A stretch of DNA of 54,123 nucleotides from Aeromicrobium sp. (GTDB lineage Bacteria > Actinomycetota > Coriobacteriia > Anaerosomatales > Anaerosomataceae), in the NCBI GenBank assembly GCA_015351705.1, contig JADIIM010000056.1, forward strand, positions 1 to 54,123. Reading direction: 5' to 3'. A program made the translations under genes and the position numbers. Shown piece after piece: positions 17,766 to 25,758 of this stretch (position 1 is the stretch's first letter; each line of letters opens with the position of its first letter). Under the pieces are notes generated by a model. It saw only the letters and a list, made by a program, of their open reading frames with translations, did not search any database and was not told where the DNA came from.

Positions 17766-19313
17766 TTAACCCGAGCGACGAGCGGTATCGGGCCGACGGC
17801 GAGTGGCGTGCTCCCGCAAGAACCGCTCACGGTCGAACACCTCGATGCCGAGTGCACGCGCGGCCTCGGCAAGCGTCGCGTCCTCGGTGGCAAGCCTGCC
17901 GGCGCGCTCGGCCATCGTGAGCGCGATCGCCGTGGTCTCGTCGGCGCCCGTCTTCTCCATGAGGTCGGCCACGTCGGTGCGCGAGTAGTCCGCGCCGCGG
18001 AGCAGCTCGGCGAACTCGACGCCCTCGGCGCCGCGCTCCGCGTAGCGCTCCCACAGCTCCTCGGTCACGATCCAGCGGAACCGGCGGTCATCCATCGTCG
18101 TGACCGCCTCAGCGGCGATCATCGCCTCGAGGAAGTCCTCGGTGGCGAGGAACGAGGTCCGGCGGCGCAGCAGCGGGATGAGCAGCAACAACAGCGGTGA
18201 GAGGCAGAACACCCAGCCGGTGGCGGTATCGGGCAGGACGATGTCCGGGATGATGCCCGACGGCCACGCCCACACCTGCACCTGGTTGTTCTCGCGGTCC
18301 GAGACGAATATCCGGCCGCTCTCATCGAGCGCGATGTCGCTCGGGAAGCGGAAACGGCCGAGCGAGAGGCCCGGACCACCGAACCCGGTGATCCGCTTGC
18401 CGTCGGCGGCGTTGTAGATGTCCACCTGGTGGGCGAACGGATCCACGACGTACAGCCGCTGATCGGGATCCATGACCGTGCCCAGCGGCGAGCCCGACGA
18501 CGCGATGATCCGCTTGTACTCGCCTGCGGGGCCGAACACCTGGACGCGGCGGTTGCTCATGTCCGAGACGTACACGTCTCCGTTGGCGCCGAAGGCGATG
18601 CCGTTGGGGAAGTAGAACCCGCCCGGTGACTCCATGATCTGCGTAGTCTGGACCGTGGTCCCCCACCGCGCGATCTCGTTGCCCTCGGCGTCGAACACGA
18701 CGATGCGATGGTTCTTGCTCAGACCGATGTCGGCCGTGTAGAGGTTGCCCTCGGCGTTGAACGCAAGGGCGATGGGCCGCCATGTCTCGGCGATCTCACC
18801 CTTTGGGATGAACTCCTTGACGAAGGAGCCGTCTGCCGGGTCGAACACGAAGATCGCGCCGTGGCGGCGGTCGGTGACCCACACGTTCCCGTCGGGCCCG
18901 ATGGTCACGCGCGCGGGCAGGCCGAGCGTGGAGCCCTTGTCGCTCACGATCTCGTTGAACGTGAAGCGGTACCGGCCGTCGGCCGTGTACGAGCGCACGA
19001 CCCGGCTCTTCGCGTCCACGACGAAGACGTTGTCATCGGGGGTCACCGCAACGCCCACAGGCTTGCCGAGGGCGTCGTCGCCGTCAGGGCCTGAGATGGC
19101 GTACAGGAACTCGGGCGCGGGGACGGCCGTCCCCACCACCGACTCCACCGGCGGGAACGGAAGCCTGCGGTTGTTGGCGTAGTACATCGCCGACCAAGCG
19201 AGCAGCATGAGCAGGAGGACGAGCACCACGAGCGCGACTATCTTGAGTACGCGCCCGCGCTTCTTGCGCTCCGCGGCGTAGGTGATGATGTCTCCGGTGG
19301 GACGTTCGGTCAC
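17766..19313 (-). CDS. Membrane NHL-repeat protein with C-terminal PIN-like cytoplasmic domain
   Basis: The 515-residue protein has a short cytoplasmic N-terminus, a membrane helix (about 22-44), an extracytoplasmic NHL propeller (about 60-345; blades such as VTPDDNVFVVDAKSRVV, GANGDVYVSDMSNRRVQVF, DESGRIFVSDRENNQVQVW), a second helix (about 356-378) and a cytoplasmic tail of about 135 residues. The tail has acidic positions and a final LATEDATLAEAARALGIEV, resembling the last strand-helix of PIN nuclease domains. That match is by eye and uncertain. The GTG start has GAGGAG 9 bases upstream. It follows the TPR gene by 19 bases and is probably the last gene of the cytochrome b/multihaem operon. 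A role in assembling or sensing the secreted cytochromes is inferred. Confidence 0.8.
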   Translation of the reverse strand: MTERPTGDIITYAAERKKRGRVLKIVALVVLVLLLMLLAWSAMYYANNRRLPFPPVESVVGTAVPAPEFLYAISGPDGDDALGKPVGVAVTPDDNVFVVDAKSRVVRSYTADGRYRFTFNEIVSDKGSTLGLPARVTIGPDGNVWVTDRRHGAIFVFDPADGSFVKEFIPKGEIAETWRPIALAFNAEGNLYTADIGLSKNHRIVVFDAEGNEIARWGTTVQTTQIMESPGGFYFPNGIAFGANGDVYVSDMSNRRVQVFGPAGEYKRIIASSGSPLGTVMDPDQRLYVVDPFAHQVDIYNAADGKRITGFGGPGLSLGRFRFPSDIALDESGRIFVSDRENNQVQVWAWPSGIIPDIVLPDTATGWVFCLSPLLLLLIPLLRRRTSFLATEDFLEAMIAAEAVTTMDDRRFRWIVTEELWERYAERGAEGVEFAELLRGADYSRTDVADLMEKTGADETTAIALTMAERAGRLATEDATLAEAARALGIEVFDRERFLREHATRRRPDTARRSG

Positions 19314-19332
19314 GAGTCACGCTCCTCTTGTG

Positions 19333-20337
19333 TCACACATCGGACCCGAGCGCCCTGAGCGCTTCGGTGGCCTCCGGGTCGCCCGGGACCATCTTCAGTA
19401 CCCGCTCCCATGCGGCCTTCGCATCCTCGGTCTCATCCAGGCGCTGCAAGAGCTGCGCCATCAGCCGGGCGGCGTCTTCGCTTTCCGGATCCAGCGCGAA
19501 CGCGATGCGCGCCTCGGCAAGAGCGGCCTCGGGGTCGGCCTGCGTGAGCGACTGCGCGGCCGACCAGCGGTCCTCGAACGGGCCCATCTTCTCGAGCTCG
19601 GCCAGGGGCTCGGGGCGGCCGGGCGCGTTGTCCACCGAGCGTCGGAACAGCTCGGCGGCACCGGCCTCATCGCCCTCGGCGAGCAACAGCAACCCGAGGT
19701 CGTAGTTGGCCTCGGGCATGGACGGCACGAACGCGAGCGCGGCCTCGAGCGAGGCGCGCTGGTTCTTGGTCGAGTCGAGCTCACGGTAGGCGACCGCAAG
19801 CGCGTAGTGCGTGTCCGCGTCGGAGCGCTTGATGCGCAGCGCCTCCTTGAGGTACGTGATCGCGTCCTCGTACTCGTTGACCTGCATCAGCGTGACGCCG
19901 TAGTAGTAGTAGGCCTTCTCAAGGCGCAGGTCCTGCGCCGCGAACTGGTTCTTGGTGAGCACCTCGATGGTGTTCTGCCAGTAACCCTCGGCAGTGCGCC
20001 ACTCCTCGCGCGCCATGGCCACGAGCGCAAGGCCCGAGAGCGCCCCGGGGTTGTCAGGGGCGACCGCGAGCGCGGCGTCGTACTGCTCGATAGCCGAGGC
20101 ATGACTGCCGATGTCGCGGTAGGCATCGCCGAGGATGACCCGGTAGTCGGGGTTCTGCGGGTCGTCCTGGACGAGCTGCTCGAGGTTGGCGATGGCGCGA
20201 CCGGCAAGCGAGCTCTGCCGTGCCTGCTGCTCGCCCTTCCACACGGTGTAGCCGAGGAAGGCGAGCGCGCCGACGACCAGCAGCGCGATGATGCGGATGA
20301 GCCAGTCGAGCAACGGGTCGCGTGTGGTGAGTGCCAC
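19333..20337 (-). CDS. Membrane-anchored tetratricopeptide-repeat protein
   Basis: A 334-residue protein starting at GTG with GGAG 5 bases upstream. A membrane helix at about residues 10-30 is followed by five to seven TPR units (ANLEQLVQDDPQNPDYRVILGDAYRDIG, AIEQYDAALAVAPDNPGALSGLA, DAITYLKEALRIKRSDADTHYALA, and others). The architecture resembles CcmI/NrfG-type TPR proteins that hold apocytochromes for haem attachment. Placed directly after three multihaem cytochrome genes, it may be a chaperone or scaffold for them. TPR assignment is secure; the partner is inferred. Confidence 0.85.
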   Translation of the reverse strand: MALTTRDPLLDWLIRIIALLVVGALAFLGYTVWKGEQQARQSSLAGRAIANLEQLVQDDPQNPDYRVILGDAYRDIGSHASAIEQYDAALAVAPDNPGALSGLALVAMAREEWRTAEGYWQNTIEVLTKNQFAAQDLRLEKAYYYYGVTLMQVNEYEDAITYLKEALRIKRSDADTHYALAVAYRELDSTKNQRASLEAALAFVPSMPEANYDLGLLLLAEGDEAGAAELFRRSVDNAPGRPEPLAELEKMGPFEDRWSAAQSLTQADPEAALAEARIAFALDPESEDAARLMAQLLQRLDETEDAKAAWERVLKMVPGDPEATEALRALGSDV

Positions 20338-20368
20338 AGAGTCTCCTACGATTCGCGGGTCAGGTCCG

Positions 20369-21961
20369 TCAGATGTTGAGATCCGTATGGCATCTCAAGC
20401 AAAGTTCGGACCCACGGTACGGGGCGATCTGAACGTTGCGGTAGTCGAGTGCGCCGTGGCACTCATAGCAGATGCGCATGTCGTGCGGGCCGGTGGCCGG
20501 GCTGACCACGTGGATACCGCCGCTGCCGAAGCCGATATGACAGTCGTCGCAGTAGTACGGCTCGCCCTTCTTCTCCTCCACGATGAAGTGCACCGCGTGC
20601 TCGGCCAGACCGGCTACCTCGATCGCAGTGGCCGGCTCGGTGGCCATCTCCTCATGGCACGGCACGCAGTTCTCGGCCACGAGTGCGGTCGAGCGCACAG
20701 AATCGTGATGGCAGTTCTGGCAGAACTCCCGGTCGGTGTGGCAGACGTTGCAGTCCTTGACGAGCGAACCGTTCAAGGTGGCGTGGTCGGCCATCCAGGT
20801 CGCGGGGTGCGGCATCGTCGTGATGTGGCATGTCTGGCAACTCGCCGGAGTGTGGCACACCGCGCACAGACCCTCCTGAGCGAGATACTGCCTACCATGG
20901 ACGGTGCTCCACTCCGGCTTGCGGTGGTCGGCCGGGATGACCGGCAGGCTCGTCTCGTCGTTGGCCATCGTCACGCCGCCGTTGTGGCACTCGACGCACG
21001 TCTCGGGAGTGTGGTGACACTGCGTGCAATACGCTGCGTCTTCCAGGGCCGGCTCGCCGTGATCGCCCACCAGGAAGTCGACGGTGTGATCGGTGGGCAC
21101 GAGCTCGAACTCGGGGGTGTGGCACTTCTCACACGCCCCGTCGGCGACGACCCCGTGCCCGTCGTGCAAGAACCCGTGACAGCGGTAGCACGAGCGCATC
21201 TGGGGCCGGTCCGTGCCCTCGGGCCCGTGCGGGAACACGGGATGACACGCCTCGCAGCGGTACGCCCGCTCCAGGTGCGCCCCATGGCCGAAGACGAGGC
21301 CCTCGACATCGAAGTCGTCGATGTCCGGGTGGCAGTAGACACACTGCGAGATGGTCACCTCGGCATCGGGGTCGATGGTCGCCGTAGGCTCGTGGGCCAC
21401 CTCGGGCAGAGAGCTGATGTACAGCGCCGGCATCGGCCCGACGTCCACGCGCTCATCGCGGTGACATGAGTCGCAGTCGACCGGTGCGTCGTGGCACATC
21501 ATGCAGCCGTTGGTCTCCAGCGCCGCCACGCGGGCGTGCGGCCGGTACCGCCAGTCGTCGGTGTGGGTGGCCGGACGCAACTCCGTAGGCTCCGAGTGAC
21601 ACGACGCGCACTCACCCGACGCGATCTCACCCTGCGGGCCGTGGCGCAGGCCGTGGCACGCGAAGCAGGTCTCCATCGGCGGCGTGGGCGACGTGCCGCC
21701 CGCGTGCGCCGCGCCGAGATGGCACGCGGTGCACTGGACGACGATGTGGACCGCGTGATCGAAGACGAACCCGTCGCGCTCGGCGCCGCCCAGGCTGGGA
21801 TGGCACGGACGGCACACCTCGGCCGAGGCCTGACCGCTCACGTCGATCGCCCGCGGACCGGCACTCGCAGCGCCGCGAGGGTAGGCAAGCGTCACCACGG
21901 CGACGACCGCGAGGGCCGCCGCCATGGTGACAGTGAACCTGCCTCGGGCGCGTCTGGTCAT
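20369..21961 (-). CDS. Secreted 20-haem c-type cytochrome
   Basis: The 530-residue protein has a signal peptide (TRRARGRFTVTMAAALAV, cleavage near ASA) and 20 CXXCH motifs spread evenly to the C-terminus (first CRPCH, last CLRCH), about one haem per 26 residues. I chose the ATG at 21959-21961, which follows the upstream stop by 7 bases and gives a proper signal peptide; the longer frame adds 20 residues of non-signal sequence. Many distal His residues (HAVH, HGAH, HGLRH) could be second axial ligands. No CXXCK catalytic haem of NrfA type is present, so it is probably an electron wire and not a nitrite reductase. It is the largest carrier of the cytochrome b operon. Confidence 0.9.
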   Translation of the reverse strand: MTRRARGRFTVTMAAALAVVAVVTLAYPRGAASAGPRAIDVSGQASAEVCRPCHPSLGGAERDGFVFDHAVHIVVQCTACHLGAAHAGGTSPTPPMETCFACHGLRHGPQGEIASGECASCHSEPTELRPATHTDDWRYRPHARVAALETNGCMMCHDAPVDCDSCHRDERVDVGPMPALYISSLPEVAHEPTATIDPDAEVTISQCVYCHPDIDDFDVEGLVFGHGAHLERAYRCEACHPVFPHGPEGTDRPQMRSCYRCHGFLHDGHGVVADGACEKCHTPEFELVPTDHTVDFLVGDHGEPALEDAAYCTQCHHTPETCVECHNGGVTMANDETSLPVIPADHRKPEWSTVHGRQYLAQEGLCAVCHTPASCQTCHITTMPHPATWMADHATLNGSLVKDCNVCHTDREFCQNCHHDSVRSTALVAENCVPCHEEMATEPATAIEVAGLAEHAVHFIVEEKKGEPYYCDDCHIGFGSGGIHVVSPATGPHDMRICYECHGALDYRNVQIAPYRGSELCLRCHTDLNI

Positions 21962-21968
21962 CTGGGTG

Positions 21969-23216
21969 CTACCGGCCTCCCGGGAAGACGGCGAGGACCT
22001 TGTGCAGCAGGTTGTCGGCACGCACCGCCTCCTGCTGGTGGATCATGTCAGCCGAGAACACGGCGAACTCCTCGCCCGCGTCGGCGTGCTGGTGACAGGT
22101 CGCGCACGTCTCACCCACACGAGCGGGGTGCGTGCTCGACTCAGGATCGGTGGAGGGCAGCACCTCGTGCGCGGGGTGACAGCCCCAGCACGGCGGCGCG
22201 TCCTCGGCGAGACGCTTGTACGCCTGGCCGTGGTACGGGTCGTGATAGCTCTCCCAGCGGTCAAGGTGGCAGTCGGCGCACATCTGCTCGCTGGCGAAGT
22301 ACAGGTCCGTCACAGCGGCCTGTGTGTCCAGGCGGGCGATGTCGTGCCCGCCGTGGCACGAGCCGCACGTGGCCGAGGCATAGTCACCGTCGGCCAGTGC
22401 CGCACCATGGGCGGACGCCTCGTACGCGGCGGTGATGTCGTCCTCGTCATGGCATCCGGCCGCGGAGCACGACAGCCCGGCGTTCACGTACCACACGCGC
22501 GTGGGCGGCTTGGGGTCGGCATAGGCGAAGTCGATGTGGCAGTCCGGACACGTCAGTTCGTTGTGCGCCGATGCCTCCAGGCCCGTGACGTGATAGGACT
22601 TGATGCCGTCGGCGCCGCTCTTGATCAGGTTCGGGCTTCCGTGACAGGCAAGGCAGCCGTTGCCGGCCGTGTAGATCATCGGCTCCGGCGGCGACCAGAC
22701 CACCCGCTCGCTCACGTGGCAGACGTCGCAGTCGTTCTTGGCATGACACATCGAGCACTCGGTGGTCAGTCGCTCCTCGGCCGGCGTCACGTGCGGCGCG
22801 CCGGCCCAGTCGGCCGTGTGCGACGCAGGCCGCAGGTCGACGAGCTTACCGCCGTGGCACGCCTCGCAGTCGCCCTTGGCGATGACGCCCTGTGGGCCGT
22901 GGTAGAGCCCGTGACAGTTGAAGCAGTCCTTCATCACGGGCGTCTGCGTGCCGGCCGGCCCGTGCGGGAACGTCGGGTGGCAGGAGCTGCACTGATAGGT
23001 GATGTGGTTGCCGTGGCTGAAGACGTACTTCGGGTTGTCGGTCTCGCTGTAGTCGGCGTGACAGGGTCGGCACTTCTCCGGATACACGTCGCCGCCGACC
23101 TCGATGAGGATCGTCGCTGCGATCGCGGGGACCGCGAACGCGAGAACGGTCAGGGCGAAGAGGACCCCCAGTCGCTTCGCACCCATGCCGGCGGGTGCTC
23201 TGAATCGCTTCGTCAT
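21969..23216 (-). CDS. Secreted multihaem c-type cytochrome (12 CXXCH plus one CX4CH)
   Basis: A 415-residue protein with an N-terminal signal or anchor helix (about 14-34, GVLFALTVLAFAVPAIA). It has 12 CXXCH motifs and one CSAAGCH (CX4CH), a spacing known from cytochrome c3-type proteins. The N-terminal half (CRPCH, CSSCH, CFNCH with GLYHGPQG) resembles the 20-haem neighbour, and the C-terminal half (YHGQAYKR, CWGCHPAHEVLPS) resembles the 7-haem neighbour. It therefore looks assembled from modules shared with both flanking genes. The intergenic distance to the 7-haem gene is 44 bases. Expected to be extracytoplasmic and electron-transferring. Confidence 0.9.
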   Translation of the reverse strand: MTKRFRAPAGMGAKRLGVLFALTVLAFAVPAIAATILIEVGGDVYPEKCRPCHADYSETDNPKYVFSHGNHITYQCSSCHPTFPHGPAGTQTPVMKDCFNCHGLYHGPQGVIAKGDCEACHGGKLVDLRPASHTADWAGAPHVTPAEERLTTECSMCHAKNDCDVCHVSERVVWSPPEPMIYTAGNGCLACHGSPNLIKSGADGIKSYHVTGLEASAHNELTCPDCHIDFAYADPKPPTRVWYVNAGLSCSAAGCHDEDDITAAYEASAHGAALADGDYASATCGSCHGGHDIARLDTQAAVTDLYFASEQMCADCHLDRWESYHDPYHGQAYKRLAEDAPPCWGCHPAHEVLPSTDPESSTHPARVGETCATCHQHADAGEEFAVFSADMIHQQEAVRADNLLHKVLAVFPGGR

Positions 23217-23260
23217 ACCCCTCGTTACCTGCTTTCCCGGGTCCAGGCGCGATACGGAGG

Positions 23261-24148
23261 CTACTCGCCCCCACCGCCGAACAGGCGGCCGATCGCACCG
23301 AAGACGGAACGGACCAGCGAGATCAGCGGATTGTCGTCCACGATCTCTGAGCGCCCGTGGATGAAGACGGCGTAGGCGGTGTAGTTCTCATCCACACCGA
23401 AGTGGCACCCGTCCTGTCCGCACGTCTCAACGAGATGCGACTCATGGACACGCGAGCCGCGCTCGCTCGAGGGCAGGATGTCGTGCCAGCCGTGGCAGTC
23501 CCAACACGCGGGTGCGTCCTCGGCGCCACGCTTGTACGCGGCACCGTGGTAGTAGTCGTCGTAGCTCTCCCAGTAGTCCTCGTGGCACCGTCCGCAGACC
23601 TCCCAGCCATCGGCGTGGAGCGCGGCGCGACCCGAGGGGTTGTCGGTGAGCATCTGAATCTCGTGCGAGCCGTGACAGTCGCCGCACAGCGGCTTGGGCG
23701 CCGTGGTCTCCTCGACCGAGCCGCCGTTGCCGTTGGTGACCGTGGGGCGGTGCACACCCTTGCCGAAGGCCACCGATGCCTCGTCATGGCAGTTGCGGCA
23801 GGCGGTCTTGGCCGTGGTGCGCCACTCCCCGTTGTTGTGCGGCGACTTATAGGTGAAGTCCACGTGGCACCCGACGCACTGCTGATCGCCGTGTGCGGAC
23901 ACCTCGATCGCGGTCCCGTCGATGTGATAGCTCATGACAACGCCATCCCTGATGCGCACCAGGGCGGGGTCGCCATGGCAGACGAGACAGCCGGACTTCG
24001 ACTCCGAAGGCAGGGTGAAGTCGAGCTCATACGGAGCCGTGGGCGAGACCGACGCCTTAGGCTCCTGCCCGTAGGCTGCCACCGGCGCCAGCAGCGCAGC
24101 GGCAAGCACCACCCCTGTGAGGATCGTCCGGCTCATACGGGAACCCAT
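23261..24148 (-). CDS. Secreted seven-haem c-type cytochrome (6 CXXCH plus one CX4CH)
   Basis: The 295-residue protein has a signal peptide (SRTILTGVVLAAALLAPVAAYG), six CXXCH motifs and a CGQDGCH (CX4CH). The start ATG at 24148 has GGGGG 4 bases upstream and follows the cytochrome b stop by 9 bases; an ATG four codons later is an alternative. YHGAAYKRGAEDAP followed by CWDCHGWHDILPS is shared with the 13-haem neighbour. The C-terminus ends in a possible amphipathic helix and a GGGGE tail. It directly follows the cytochrome b gene, so it is the likely first acceptor of electrons from the membrane quinol oxidase. Confidence 0.9.
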   Translation of the reverse strand: MGSRMSRTILTGVVLAAALLAPVAAYGQEPKASVSPTAPYELDFTLPSESKSGCLVCHGDPALVRIRDGVVMSYHIDGTAIEVSAHGDQQCVGCHVDFTYKSPHNNGEWRTTAKTACRNCHDEASVAFGKGVHRPTVTNGNGGSVEETTAPKPLCGDCHGSHEIQMLTDNPSGRAALHADGWEVCGRCHEDYWESYDDYYHGAAYKRGAEDAPACWDCHGWHDILPSSERGSRVHESHLVETCGQDGCHFGVDENYTAYAVFIHGRSEIVDDNPLISLVRSVFGAIGRLFGGGGE

Positions 24149-24157
24149 GCGACCCCC

Positions 24158-25012
24158 TTACTCCGCCTCGGCGACGGCCGCGACCGCTGGTGCGGCATGC
24201 GCGTCGTCATGACCGTGGCCATGGGAGACGAGCTTCTCCTTCGGATACTTCTTGAAGCCGAAGAAGTCCAGACCGATCAGGAGGTCTTCGTTGACCGCAA
24301 GGTAGAAGTGCACGACGGTCATGATGATGAAGAGCCAGTTGATCGCGTAGTGCAGGATGCGCATCCACGCACCCGCGACGGCGACACCGCCCACGAGCGG
24401 GCCGAGCCACCAGCCGACGAGGATCTCGCGCATGCTCAGTTCGATCAGAGGGAGCTCCTGGGTCAGCAGCGAAAGCCCGGTGAAGCCCTGCGCCATCATC
24501 AGCACCGCGAAGAGCAGGTAGGACATCTTCTGCATGACGTTGTACTCGGCCACATGCGGCTTGCTGTCGGAGAAGTATCCGTAGTATGCGAGCACGCCGA
24601 GCGCCGACTGCAGGTCGCGCTTGGTGACACCGAACTTCTTGTAGTCGCGGTTCTTCGAGAAGAACGCGTACCAGACGCGCCACAGGAAGTTGAGTCCGAC
24701 GATGGTCATCGCCACGTAGTGGACCCACCTCATCGGGGTGCGGCCACCGTCGAAGAACGGGAACCGGATGTACAGGCCGCTGAAGGCCAGTGCGAGCATG
24801 CACAGAAGGTGGATCCAGTGCATGAGCTTTGGCAAGAAGAGGGGCAGGTGGTCGTGCTCAGGCCACTTGCCCTCGATCCACTTCTTACGGAATCGACCCT
24901 TGGGGATGCTGATCGAGAAGTGGAACAAGACGAACAGCCATACCCCGATGAACAGCAGAATGAAGACTGCGTCCATCCATACGTTCACCTGCGCGAGAAG
25001 AATCGCCGCCAC
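24158..25012 (-). CDS. Di-haem cytochrome b (b561/formate dehydrogenase gamma type)
   Basis: A 284-residue membrane protein with about five hydrophobic segments. Candidate haem-b His ligands lie within helices: HWIHLLCM near residue 65, HYVAMT near 98, HYAINW and HFYLAV near 224-243. This is the fold of the cytochrome b561/HydC/FdnI family that exchanges electrons between quinone and a partner on the outer face. The tail is His-rich (SHGHGHDDAH). The GTG at 25012 is the first possible start after an in-frame stop but lacks a spaced ribosome binding site; the ATG twelve codons later has AGGTGA 8 bases upstream and may be the real start. As first gene of the multihaem operon, it probably oxidises menaquinol and feeds the secreted cytochromes. 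Confidence 0.85.
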   Translation of the reverse strand: MAAILLAQVNVWMDAVFILLFIGVWLFVLFHFSISIPKGRFRKKWIEGKWPEHDHLPLFLPKLMHWIHLLCMLALAFSGLYIRFPFFDGGRTPMRWVHYVAMTIVGLNFLWRVWYAFFSKNRDYKKFGVTKRDLQSALGVLAYYGYFSDSKPHVAEYNVMQKMSYLLFAVLMMAQGFTGLSLLTQELPLIELSMREILVGWWLGPLVGGVAVAGAWMRILHYAINWLFIIMTVVHFYLAVNEDLLIGLDFFGFKKYPKEKLVSHGHGHDDAHAAPAVAAVAEAE

Positions 25013-25031
25013 CCCCTACCCATGACCGAGC

Positions 25032-25045
25032 CCGGACCGGTCCGG
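25032..25045. other. 14-bp perfect palindrome upstream of the cytochrome b operon
   Basis: CCGGACCGGTCCGG reads identically on both strands and lies 20 bases before the cytochrome b GTG. It could be a repressor site or a short hairpin in the mRNA leader. The rest of the 225-base gap holds no clear -35/-10 pair. Confidence 0.4.
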
Positions 25046-25213
25046 ACCACTATTGCCTGGGTCACGACGAACCTCGCTCAATTAACGCTGGGTGTGCCGG
25101 CACCCATGCACCTGAACGCATCCTCCAGCGACCGACACGAATCGCGAGTGTACGGGTCGCGTGACCGCTCTCACCTTATCGGCGCCTCATCGGCGTGTCA
25201 ACGAACACGTGAC

Positions 25214-25257
25214 CGTCCGGCGCCATCCTGATCAAGATCAAGATGCGTCGCCGGACG
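25214..25257 (-). terminator. Possible stem-loop at the end of the FKBP gene
   Basis: GTCCGGCG and CGCCGGAC form a perfect 8-bp stem, with CATC/GATG able to pair inside. The FKBP stop codon lies in the loop. No T-run follows, so it may stabilise the transcript end more than terminate it. Confidence 0.35.
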
Positions 25258-25687
25258 CTTCAACGACCTCGGCCAACGTGATCTCAAAGGTCAGTTCATG
25301 TCCCGCAAGCGGGTGATTGAAATCGACAGTTACATTCACGCGGTCCTCGCTCAGGGCGACGACCCGGCCCGTGTACGTCTGGCCGTCATCAGCGATCACG
25401 TTGAACTCGGCGTTGAGCGGCGGCTCGCCTTCACCGAAGACGTCCACCGGCACGACCTGCACCGCCTCTTCCACGCGCTGTCCGTACGCTTCGTCGGGCG
25501 GGATCGTGACTGTGACGCTCTCTCCCGCCTCAAGGCCGATGACCGCCTGCTCGAACATCGGCAGGACGTCGCCTGCGCCGATGGTGAACAGCAGCGGCGC
25601 CCGACCCTCGCTCGAGTCGAAGCGCGTTCCGTCCTTGAGACGGCCCGTGTAGTCGACGGCGACGGTGTCGCCTTCGCGTGCCGGCAT
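25238..25687 (-). CDS. FKBP-type peptidyl-prolyl cis-trans isomerase, SlyD-like
   Basis: The 149-residue cytoplasmic protein has the SlyD layout: an FKBP half-domain (DTVAVDYTGRLKDGTRFDSS, then PLLFTIGAGDVLPMFEQAVIGLEAGE), an inserted chaperone flap (about 75-125, EAYGQRVEEAVQVV), and the closing strand with NHPLAGHELTFEI. The His/Cys-rich metal-binding tail of E. coli SlyD is absent. It catalyses prolyl isomerisation during folding. It has no signal peptide and appears to be a single-gene unit. Confidence 0.93.
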   Translation of the reverse strand: MPAREGDTVAVDYTGRLKDGTRFDSSEGRAPLLFTIGAGDVLPMFEQAVIGLEAGESVTVTIPPDEAYGQRVEEAVQVVPVDVFGEGEPPLNAEFNVIADDGQTYTGRVVALSEDRVNVTVDFNHPLAGHELTFEITLAEVVEASGDAS

Positions 25688-25758
25688 GCTACCCCTCCTA
25701 TCGGGACTCCACGGCGCATCGGCGCCGTGGGTGCGATGCTAGCACACCCGTGTCGGCC

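Noticed and set aside
17486-17920. Plus-strand frames across the formate dehydrogenase leader
   Set aside because: They overlap the structured leader and the 3' end of the NHL gene, and show no protein-family pattern.
20369-24148. Pentahaem nitrite reductase (NrfA) or hydroxylamine oxidoreductase
   Set aside because: No CXXCK catalytic haem motif and no corresponding fold motifs were found among the multihaem proteins.
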